NCBI GenBank assembly: GCA_024639935.1
Contig: JAHEFZ010000005.1
Coordinates: 1-64,000 of the forward strand
DNA length: 64,000 bases
Reading direction: 5' to 3'
Source: Microbacteriaceae bacterium
GTDB taxonomy: Bacteria > Actinomycetota > Actinomycetes > Actinomycetales > Microbacteriaceae
Notes under the pieces: model-generated
The model's input: only the letters and a program-made list of their open reading frames with translations
Told to the model about the DNA's origin: nothing
The model's database searches: none
In this document: positions 57,784 through 64,000 of the stretch, piece by piece
Position numbering within the stretch: position 1 is the stretch's first letter
Layout of the letters: each line of letters begins with the position of its first letter
Position numbers and translations under genes: made by a program

Positions 57784-59466
57784 TTACTTTGCGACTTTTC
57801 CCGTCGATGCACTGGTTGCGGTCATCGTGGTGTAACCGGATTTCGACGCGGTAACCGCAACGGAAATTCGTTTTCCGCCATCACTTCGTTGAAGCACATA
57901 CGAGGTCCCCGTCGCCGAAGCAATGGGGCTGCCGTTCCGAAGCCATTGTTGCGACGTTTCCACACCCGACTCCCAGGACCCGATATCGACCGTTAGAGGG
58001 TTGCCGACTTTGAGGGTTCCCGAAATTGTTGGTGTTCCGGGTGCCAACGTTAGTTGGGTTTCCCCGGAAACGGACAGCCGATACTCGCCGACGCTTCCGT
58101 AGTCGGAGTATCCATTCGACGATGCCTTTCCAACCCCGACACCGTCGACCTTGACGAAATAGGTCTGTCCTTTAGTGACCGCCACCGTGATCGAAGCCGT
58201 CAGCCCGGTGGCGGAATTCGTTCCAAGCCCCAGAAAGCTGGGGTTGGCGGTCGCTACAGTCCGATTAAGCGAATTGAGGACGGTAATCGAGCAATCGAGA
58301 TTCGGGCTGCCCGAGGGGAGCGTAACCGCGATGTCAACACTTGCAGCCCCTGGTACGAAGCGGAAGTAGTCGACGTCACTTCGGGAGTGAATCGTTCCAC
58401 TAGTGGACGTGTTGAGCGAAAGCGTTGTCGCCGTCCCTGCGGAGTTTCCGAAATCGTCAGCCAGAAGTGAAAGACCGTACGAACGCATGATCGCGAAGTC
58501 ATCCTCGCGATTGGTTGCGCCCTGATAGTCCCCGATTGACCATTGAACGAGTGGCTGGTTGTAACCTGCACCCATGATGGGTGCCCACCCACTCCGACCC
58601 AGGTAATAGGCATTGTTTCCTTGCCCATCGTGTGAAAGCCCAAGGTTGTGGCCCACCTCGTGGCTGATGACGTCGGACAGAATTTTTCCCGAGAAACTGG
58701 GCCGACTGAACGCAAATGCCGGGGAGTACCATTCCCAGTCCCCCGTGGGGTCAACGTAATCAAAAGTTCCGACATACGCGACACCCTGACAACCCGTTGG
58801 GCACGCAATATCGGCGATTCCGTTGTTCTCATCGGTGATCAACGCACGGACTCCGAAACGGTCATCACTGTAACTTGTCCGATCAATTGCCGATTGACCC
58901 GGATCTTCCGTTGTGACGTCCACGTCGAACATCGAATAGTCCTCTGCAACGGCCGACCATGCATCGATAATGTTTTGCTTTTCGGTCGAACTAAAGCTCG
59001 CGGACCCATCAATGGAATATGCCGGCACGACTAAAGGGTCGGGATACGACCACGCGGTGTTGGTCATGGTCTGGCCATTGAAATCAAGATAAATGACTTT
59101 CGTCGATCCTGGCCGGCTGTGCAAAGCGAAGGCATCCGTGAGCGGTATATCCGAATGTATTGGCGCTGCTCGTGGTGAACCGGCCAGCCTGTGCGCGGGA
59201 AGTAGTGGTTCGACAACGAACGTTCGGCCACGAGAACCCACCTTGACCGTTTCATCGCCCACGGCGGTTAGCCACGCGTCTTTCGAGATACCCGACGACC
59301 GTTGCCAACCCAACCCCACCGAACCCGACTTCGACGACACAAATTCGCCGAGGGTGGGCTGCCGCGGTCCTGCAGAGCTCGGAACCGAATAGGAAAAGAC
59401 TGAGACTGCGCCAATGGCGAGCGACAACCCGACAGAAAGGAAAACTGATCGGATGGGTTGCACAAT
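57784..59466 (-). CDS. Secreted metzincin metalloprotease with C-terminal domains
   Basis: A 560-residue exported protein. Start GTG 59466 gives a signal peptide (PIRSVFLSVGLSLAIGAVSVFS). After a propeptide-like region the protease domain begins near KVIYLDFNGQTM. It has the zinc motif SHEVGHNLGLSHDG (HExxHxxGxxH) and the Met-turn in WAPIMGAGY. A pre-peptidase C-terminal-like beta domain follows (DVDYFRFVPGAASVDIAVTLPSG). Last is an Ig-like repeat (GTPTISGTLKVGNPLTVDIGSW...QQWLRNGSPI) common in secreted Microbacteriaceae proteins. It probably degrades extracellular protein. Confidence 0.8.
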   Translation of the reverse strand: MVQPIRSVFLSVGLSLAIGAVSVFSYSVPSSAGPRQPTLGEFVSSKSGSVGLGWQRSSGISKDAWLTAVGDETVKVGSRGRTFVVEPLLPAHRLAGSPRAAPIHSDIPLTDAFALHSRPGSTKVIYLDFNGQTMTNTAWSYPDPLVVPAYSIDGSASFSSTEKQNIIDAWSAVAEDYSMFDVDVTTEDPGQSAIDRTSYSDDRFGVRALITDENNGIADIACPTGCQGVAYVGTFDYVDPTGDWEWYSPAFAFSRPSFSGKILSDVISHEVGHNLGLSHDGQGNNAYYLGRSGWAPIMGAGYNQPLVQWSIGDYQGATNREDDFAIMRSYGLSLLADDFGNSAGTATTLSLNTSTSGTIHSRSDVDYFRFVPGAASVDIAVTLPSGSPNLDCSITVLNSLNRTVATANPSFLGLGTNSATGLTASITVAVTKGQTYFVKVDGVGVGKASSNGYSDYGSVGEYRLSVSGETQLTLAPGTPTISGTLKVGNPLTVDIGSWESGVETSQQWLRNGSPIASATGTSYVLQRSDGGKRISVAVTASKSGYTTMTATSASTGKVAK

Positions 59467-59496
59467 CACGATGATACCTTCTGACCGAGGACGCAA

Positions 59497-60366
59497 CTAA
59501 GGTTGATCTTCACGAAGACGACCGATGTCGAACGCGTCGTATCCGCAACATCCGCCGAGGATTCGCGCACCGGCAGTGACCCATTCTTCGATATTCCGTC
59601 TGGTCGCAAACTCCTCCGTTCCTGCCCACGACATTGACTTCGAATCCCAGATTTGACCGGCATTGGGGTAAACGACGAAGGGAAGATTGGTAATGGCCGA
59701 GTTGAGCGTCGGAGTCACGACAGCACGAGGCGAACAATTGATGCCCACGGCAACGGCGTTCGCAGAGCTCTCGACCAATTCACACGCTTCGGCAAACGTG
59801 CCACCCCCAGAGATTGCGCCCGGCGCATTGACGGTGAACGAAACCCAGAACGGCATTTCGACATCCTTTGATTCGATGAGGTCGAGAAGAATTCGAACTT
59901 CGGTCAAGTCGGGCATCGTTTCCAGAGCAAGCAAGTCAGGCTCAGTGTCCAAGAGAATGTCAAGCCGGCGGTCGTGATACTCGTGAATCACGTCGTCATC
60001 GACGTCGTAGTGTCCCCGGAATTCGGACCCGTCGTTCCGATGGGCGCCAAACGGTCCGACACTGGCCGCGACGAGCGTGCCCTCATTGGTCGCGAGCCGA
60101 GCCGCCGTCGTCGAATTGCGAAGGGCGCGTTCGACATCGTCGTCGGACCAACCCGCACGCAGACCACCCTCGAACGACAATTGGTAGGACCCCGTGATGA
60201 TGATGTCGGCACCGGCCTCAACGAACGAACGGTGAGCCGCCGTCACCTTCTCGGGATTGGACAGCAGTAACTCGCCCGTCCACATCGAACCATCGAGCGC
60301 GATGCCCTGACCCTCCAGCGCGGTGGAGAGTCCCCCATCGAGCGTGAGGACCCCGATTTCGGTCAC
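59497..60366 (-). CDS. mmuM: Homocysteine S-methyltransferase family protein
   Basis: A 289-residue barrel enzyme with the zinc-ligand Cys residues of the family: GINCSPRAV and GGCCGYDAF near the C-terminus. The N-terminal LTLDGGLSTALEGQG and EAGADIIITGSYQLS are standard. It transfers a methyl group, normally from S-methylmethionine or SAM, to homocysteine to form methionine. S-methylmethionine is plant-derived, which fits a plant-associated habitat. GTG 60366 overlaps the stop of the SDR gene upstream. It is the last gene of the run from the aromatic cluster. Confidence 0.88.
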   Translation of the reverse strand: MTEIGVLTLDGGLSTALEGQGIALDGSMWTGELLLSNPEKVTAAHRSFVEAGADIIITGSYQLSFEGGLRAGWSDDDVERALRNSTTAARLATNEGTLVAASVGPFGAHRNDGSEFRGHYDVDDDVIHEYHDRRLDILLDTEPDLLALETMPDLTEVRILLDLIESKDVEMPFWVSFTVNAPGAISGGGTFAEACELVESSANAVAVGINCSPRAVVTPTLNSAITNLPFVVYPNAGQIWDSKSMSWAGTEEFATRRNIEEWVTAGARILGGCCGYDAFDIGRLREDQP

Positions 60367-61160
60367 GCGCGCTCTTCGGCGATCGAGTTTCCCCCGTCAA
60401 CGACGAGCACCTGGCCCGTGACATAGGCGGCTTCGGTGCTCGCAAGAAATCCGATACACGCGGCGACCTCGTCCGGTGTCGCCGACCTGCCGACGGGAAC
60501 GGTGTGTCCCTGACGAGCTTCGTGCGGGGTCTGCGATCCGGTCGCAATCCACCCCGGTGCAACGGTGTTCGCTGTGATTCCCGATGCGGCTTCGTCAACG
60601 GCGAGCGATCGGTTCAACCCGACCATCCCCGCCTTGCTTGCGGCGTAGGACGCATCGTTGGCCATCCCCATGACCGGGCCGGTGACCGATGCGACCGAGA
60701 TGATTCGACCCGCTCCACTCGCGCGGAGGGCGGGAAGAGCAGCTTTGCTCACGAGAAACGCGGACGTCAGATTTCGAGCAAGTGACGCATCCCATTCGGC
60801 TCGAGAAAGATCGGAAACTGCGCCCGTTTCGCCCGAGGTTTCCATCGGCTGGGCCATGCTCGTCATCCCTGCGTTGTTGACCACGATGTCGATTCGCCCA
60901 AACGCAACCGTGACCCGCTCGATAAGTTGATTGACCTCGGCATCGATGGTCAGGTCCGCGGGTGATGAGCCCGCCATGATTCCTTCGGCGCGCAGTTCCG
61001 TTTCGCGCTTTGCGACACGATCGCTCGCACCGGTTATATAGACGGCAGCGCCCATCCGTCCGAGAAATCGCGCAGTGGCGAAACCGATTCCCGTTGGGGA
61101 GCCGGCGCCCGTGATGAGGGCGACTCGTCCGTCGAGGCGGAACACGCTGTCGGTTGCCAT
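60363..61160 (-). CDS. SDR family oxidoreductase
   Basis: A 265-residue short-chain dehydrogenase: LITGAGSPTGIGFATARFLG at the cofactor site, then VVNNAGMTSMAQP, catalytic Ser in SVASVTGPVMG, YAASKAGMVG with Tyr and Lys, and YVTGQVLVVDGG. It has an acidic insertion after NNAG (ETSGETGAVSD). The substrate is unknown; its position between mmuM and the aromatic cluster is compatible with oxidation of an aromatic side chain or diol (inference). It overlaps mmuM by four bases. Confidence 0.8.
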   Translation of the reverse strand: MATDSVFRLDGRVALITGAGSPTGIGFATARFLGRMGAAVYITGASDRVAKRETELRAEGIMAGSSPADLTIDAEVNQLIERVTVAFGRIDIVVNNAGMTSMAQPMETSGETGAVSDLSRAEWDASLARNLTSAFLVSKAALPALRASGAGRIISVASVTGPVMGMANDASYAASKAGMVGLNRSLAVDEAASGITANTVAPGWIATGSQTPHEARQGHTVPVGRSATPDEVAACIGFLASTEAAYVTGQVLVVDGGNSIAEERA

Positions 61161-61188
61161 GGTTCAACCGTATCCGCGCACACGCCGC

Positions 61189-61452
61189 TTAGCGGGTGTG
61201 ACCGCCGTTCATGAGTGACATCGAAATCGAGAGCATCGCCCGGTGGAGGCGCGTGACCAACTCCCCCTGTCGAATCCCGAGATCTTGGGACACATCGGAC
61301 ATCGTTCGTTTTTCGATGAGTATGGCGTGCGCGACGGATCGAAGCGCGTCGGGTAACTCGGCGACAGCTTTTTCCAATTTGTCGGCCGGGATTTTAGACA
61401 GGTCCGGCTCGTCTCCGTCAAATGAGACGTCGAGGTCAAAAAAGTTTGCCAT
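61189..61452 (-). CDS. Small protein with sigma-70 region 4-like helix-turn-helix
   Basis: An 87-residue protein. After an acidic N-terminus (FFDLDVSFDGDEPDLSKI) comes ELPDALRSVAHAILIEKRTMSDVSQDLGIRQGELVTRLHRAMLSI. This resembles region 4 of extracytoplasmic-function sigma factors (LP..R, a short helix, then DVSQDLGI...V..RLHRA). No region 2 is present, so it cannot be a complete sigma factor. It may be a small DNA-binding regulator or a remnant. It lies 14 bases after the ferredoxin reductase stop on the same strand. Confidence 0.6.
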   Translation of the reverse strand: MANFFDLDVSFDGDEPDLSKIPADKLEKAVAELPDALRSVAHAILIEKRTMSDVSQDLGIRQGELVTRLHRAMLSISMSLMNGGHTR

Positions 61453-61466
61453 GATGAACCCTTTCT

Positions 61467-62636
61467 TTAGACAAAGTTAGTGCGGTGGCTCTGCACAACC
61501 GACCGCATGCCAATCCCGCAGACTCCCACCATTTTTCCTGAACGGTAGTATCCGAAAACGCAGTCGCCGGTGACGTCCCCCTCAATCAGCGTGACGTCGT
61601 CGGCGATGGACAGCACGCCGTAAGCGAGCAGGTGATTGTCGTACTGGTCTGTCCAGAACGACGGGATTGGTCGGAACGCGCCGTGTGCTTGTCCCGTGAA
61701 AACCTGAGCGACGCGTTTCGCCGTTTCGGTCGGGATGTTCCAGTGCTCGATCTGACGCGCTTCGTCGTCATAGGCGGGGTTCGGAAAGCGCGCAACGTCT
61801 CCGACGACAAACACGTTGTCCCAGGGAGTGCCGTTCCGTCGCAGCGCACGAAGGTCGTTGTCTGCGAGAACGCCAGCGGACAGATCGAGGTCGTTTCCCT
61901 CGAGCCATTCGGTGTTCTGGTGTGAACCAATCGCTTCGACCAGAACGTCGCAAGGCAGGGTGGTTCCGTCATCAAGAATGACACCCTCGACCGACGACTC
62001 GCCGACAAGGTCGGTCACGCTGGTTTTCATGCGGATAACAACGCCTTTCGATTCGTGACGGCGCTGCATTTCACTGGCGAGTTCCGTCCCCAACGATCGG
62101 TGCATCGGGTGAGTTCCGGGGGCGACGACTGTGACGTCGCATCCGAGCGTACGAGCCGTCGCTGCCACTTCACAACCGATGAATCCTGCTCCAACTATGA
62201 CAACCCGAGCGCCGGGTTTGAGCTCGGCGCGAAGCGCGATGGCATCATCCAGTGTTCGCACCGCGTGGCGGCCTCGAAGTTCGCCGTTCGAAACGCTCAA
62301 TCGGCGAGGCCGCAGTCCGGTGGCGATGACGAGCGCCGAAAAGGGGTGGACCTCCCCGTTCGAATCGGTCACTACATTGTGTTCGAGGTCTGCCGAATTC
62401 ACGCGAACGCCTAAAATCCAGTTGACGTCGGCGGTTGAATCGCGTTGTTCAAACGCCACCGCTTCGTGACTCACCGACTCGGCCAGCACCGCCTTCGACA
62501 ACGGCGGCCGGTTGTACGGTGCGTGTGGTTCATCGCCGATTGCCGTGATCGGGCCGCTGTAGCCGAAGCGGCGAAGTGCTTCCGCCGTTCGGAGACCACC
62601 CATCGACGCACCAACAATGAGAACGGGATGAACCAT
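61467..62636 (-). CDS. FAD-dependent ferredoxin reductase
   Basis: A 389-residue protein of the putidaredoxin/rubredoxin reductase type. Motifs: the FAD site VLIVGASMGGLRTAEALRRFGY, ALVIATGLRPRRL, the NAD site VVIVGAGFIGCEVAATARTLG, VEAIGSHQNTEWL, VFVVGDVARFPNP and HWNIPTETAKRVA. It passes electrons from NAD(P)H to a small iron-sulfur protein. The start was set at ATG 62636, 8 bases after the ferredoxin stop; the track start 62678 lies inside the ferredoxin. It likely reduces the adjacent 3Fe-4S ferredoxin and, through it, a P450 or ring oxygenase. Confidence 0.87.
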   Translation of the reverse strand: MVHPVLIVGASMGGLRTAEALRRFGYSGPITAIGDEPHAPYNRPPLSKAVLAESVSHEAVAFEQRDSTADVNWILGVRVNSADLEHNVVTDSNGEVHPFSALVIATGLRPRRLSVSNGELRGRHAVRTLDDAIALRAELKPGARVVIVGAGFIGCEVAATARTLGCDVTVVAPGTHPMHRSLGTELASEMQRRHESKGVVIRMKTSVTDLVGESSVEGVILDDGTTLPCDVLVEAIGSHQNTEWLEGNDLDLSAGVLADNDLRALRRNGTPWDNVFVVGDVARFPNPAYDDEARQIEHWNIPTETAKRVAQVFTGQAHGAFRPIPSFWTDQYDNHLLAYGVLSIADDVTLIEGDVTGDCVFGYYRSGKMVGVCGIGMRSVVQSHRTNFV

Positions 62637-62644
62637 GAGCGTCG

Positions 62645-62836
62645 CTATTCGACGATGCGGATCGCCTGCATCGGGCACACATCGATCGCCGCCTCGATGT
62701 TGGCCCGCTCGGAGTCATCGGCCGTTGCCGTGTACTCGAGCTTGTCATCGTTGTTGAGTTCGAAGACGTTGGGGGCTTCGAACACGCACTGCCCATAGTG
62801 CTGGCACTTGGCCATGTCGACGTCGATCTTGATCAT
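62645..62836 (-). CDS. 3Fe-4S ferredoxin of the P450-associated type
   Basis: A 63-residue ferredoxin. The cluster ligands are Cys11 and Cys17 (CQHYGQC) and Cys54 (VCP); the position of the fourth Cys is Tyr14, so a 3Fe-4S cluster is expected. Proteins of this kind deliver electrons to cytochromes P450 in actinobacteria, with the variable residue differing between paralogues. ATG 62836 follows a strong GGAGGAG and overlaps the stop of the FAH gene; the track start 62902 was rejected. The partner reductase is encoded next. The P450 may be the one at 48.0 kb or one outside the window. Confidence 0.88.
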   Translation of the reverse strand: MIKIDVDMAKCQHYGQCVFEAPNVFELNNDDKLEYTATADDSERANIEAAIDVCPMQAIRIVE

Positions 62837-63711
62837 TCTTTCTCCTCCACAGTTGACGGGTACAGGTCTTTGGACGGTGTGCGGATTCCGCGGAACTCCC
62901 AATCGCCGCCGAGTGCGGTCGACACGACCTCTTCGCTCTCGGTGGGTTGCGCCCCGACGTCGGTGCGAATCGGTGTCGGGCCTTCGACGATGTGGTTCGT
63001 GAGGCGACCGAGTCCTTCGACCTCGACCTCGACGACATCGCCCGGTTGGACGGGACGCGAGAACGCGGGCGTTCCCGAGAACAACATGTCACCGGGGACG
63101 AGCGTGATCGTCCGGGCGATGTCCGCCACGAGATAGTGCATGTCCCATTCCATGTTGTCGGTGTTGTCTTCTTGCTTGACCTCGCCGTTTACGTAGGTGC
63201 GAATCATCTTGTTGCGGAAATCCCAGTCAGTGACGAGTCCCGGCCCGACGGGTGCGAGAGTATCCGACCCCTTGACGCGCAACATCGAGCCGGCGTCGGT
63301 ATCGCGGAAGTCGTGCAGTCCATAGTCGTTTCCCACCGTGTACCCCGCGATGTATTCCGCTGCGTCCTCCGGCGCGATGTTGCGGCAGGTCTTTCCGATA
63401 ACGATGACGATTTCGCCTTCATAGTTGAGCCATTTGCACCCCGCGGGGCGCACGACCGCCCCCCGGTGTGTGTTCAACGCCGTGATTGGCTTGTGGAAAT
63501 AGGTCGGCGCCGCGGGCAACTTCGTCTTGAACTCTTGAGTCCGACTGTCGTAATTGAGGTGGACCGCGATGATTTTGGTCGGTTCGGACGGAGCGAGGTG
63601 AGTCGCATCGGCGATGGCGACGACCCGGCCGTCGTCTGCGACGAGGTTATCACCGTCACGCAAGACCTGTGTGGGATAACCGTCGAGGAGGATTCGGCGG
63701 TACTCAGTCAC
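62833..63711 (-). CDS. Fumarylacetoacetate hydrolase family protein
   Basis: A 292-residue FAH-fold enzyme. Signature regions are PTYFHKPITALNTHRGAVV, WLNYEGEIVIVIGKTCRNI with metal Glu residues, GYTVGNDYGLHDFRD, VKGSDTLAPVGPGLVT, and PGDMLFSGTPAFSRPVQPGDVVEVEVEGLG. Members hydrolyse or decarboxylate the open-chain products of aromatic ring cleavage, such as HpcE, acylpyruvases or hydratases of meta-cleavage. It overlaps the end of the upstream dioxygenase-like gene by 8 bases and the ferredoxin start by four. It probably acts on the product of that dioxygenase. Confidence 0.85.
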   Translation of the reverse strand: MTEYRRILLDGYPTQVLRDGDNLVADDGRVVAIADATHLAPSEPTKIIAVHLNYDSRTQEFKTKLPAAPTYFHKPITALNTHRGAVVRPAGCKWLNYEGEIVIVIGKTCRNIAPEDAAEYIAGYTVGNDYGLHDFRDTDAGSMLRVKGSDTLAPVGPGLVTDWDFRNKMIRTYVNGEVKQEDNTDNMEWDMHYLVADIARTITLVPGDMLFSGTPAFSRPVQPGDVVEVEVEGLGRLTNHIVEGPTPIRTDVGAQPTESEEVVSTALGGDWEFRGIRTPSKDLYPSTVEEKE

Positions 63712-64000
63712 GCGACAACACTAAGTCCTTTGGTCGCGCGAATCCGCCCTCGGGCTTCGAGAACCACACGTGCACCTGGCCGGTTCCAATCGAGTTCTCG
63801 TACTCGCTGTACATCTCGCCGGGTGCGGTGAAGTTTTCCTCGCCCAGTGCGCCCGCCATCGCGAGGTAGTGGAAGAAGCCCGCTTCCGGCTTGTACTTCT
63901 TGAAGGTGTCGAAGTCATCAAGAATCGCGGCGTGGTTTCCCGCCTTCATCCACTCGAGAACCTGAAGGTCGTACTTGTACGCCTCGGGCGTGTAGATGTT
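63704..64000 (-). CDS. Probable LigB-type extradiol ring-cleavage dioxygenase (C-terminal fragment)
   Basis: The frame is open to the right edge, so only the last 98 residues are seen, starting NIYTPEAYKYDLQVLEWM. The segment LQVLEWMKAGNHAAILDDFDTFKK, then FFHYLAMAGALGEEN and GTGQVHVWF near the C-terminus, resembles the end of class III extradiol dioxygenases, where a helix and a GAL/GTG segment close the fold. The active-site His residues would lie beyond the window. Overlap with an FAH-family gene and the nearby ferredoxin/reductase support an aromatic ring-cleavage role. The assignment is tentative. Confidence 0.5.
   Translation of the reverse strand, partial: NIYTPEAYKYDLQVLEWMKAGNHAAILDDFDTFKKYKPEAGFFHYLAMAGALGEENFTAPGEMYSEYENSIGTGQVHVWFSKPEGGFARPKDLVLSRD

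Overview
The window looks like a chromosome segment from an actinobacterium, most probably a Microbacteriaceae-type organism of medium GC. This rests on several actinobacterial gene orders: carD-ispDF-cysS-rlmB next to tRNA-Thr; ridA-DUF4177 beside a PASTA-domain PBP and a metallophosphoesterase; a GlnR-type orphan regulator followed by ppk and a NUDIX/histidine-phosphatase gene; reduced Tad pilus genes of the mycobacterial Rv3654c-Rv3659c type; and frequent GTG starts. The fused IspD-IspF enzyme also occurs in Leifsonia-like genera. The genus cannot be read from the sequence. No rRNA, CRISPR array, transposase, integrase or phage gene was seen. Three tRNAs are present: Pro-CGG, Thr-TGT and Lys-TTT.

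Region 1 (1-2033) is the end of a polyamine-type ABC importer: the substrate-binding protein C-terminus and two permeases. Region 2 (2030-2812, minus) holds three Tad pilus genes: a small pilin-like protein, TadE and a TadE-like protein. The other Tad genes, the TadA ATPase and a compact TadB/TadC-like protein, lie at 25606-27263 on the same strand. The Tad locus is therefore split by about 22.8 kb.

Region 3 (3.1-25.6 kb) is the material between the two Tad halves and is the most unusual part. It contains an SDR / M24-fold hydrolase / three medium-chain dehydrogenase operon, a PRISE-type enone reductase, and a ribose-type ABC importer with an ATPase-permease fusion. It also contains a 3-hydroxyisobutyrate-dehydrogenase-like gene with an EboE-like TIM barrel, an XRE-cupin regulator, a fused E1 plus E2 of a 2-oxo acid or acetoin dehydrogenase, a VOC protein, a GntR regulator, ACC deaminase (acdS) and acetyl-CoA synthetase. 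Together these suggest import and oxidation of a small polyol, ketose or plant-derived compound to acyl-CoA. The substrate is not deducible, and no described pathway that I know has this set.

Region 4 (27.3-46 kb) is mostly conserved housekeeping: cell wall (PBP, D,D-carboxypeptidase), nicotinamidase, tRNA/rRNA functions, isoprenoid synthesis, CarD, phosphoglycerate mutase, YgfZ, GlnR, polyphosphate kinase and a MutT1-like enzyme.

Region 5 (46-64 kb) is mixed: a cytochrome-b-like membrane protein, a cytochrome P450 resembling the guaiacol O-demethylase GcoA (CYP255), a heterodimeric ABC exporter, a SIS/ROK sugar pair, a DUF2236 oxygenase, a secreted metzincin protease, homocysteine methyltransferase and SDRs. 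At the right edge is an aromatic-catabolism cluster: the end of a probable extradiol dioxygenase, a fumarylacetoacetate-hydrolase-family enzyme, a 3Fe-4S ferredoxin and its reductase. The P450 has no reductase next to it, and the ferredoxin/reductase pair 12-14 kb away could serve it (inference). All calls are by eye from translations; no database search was run.
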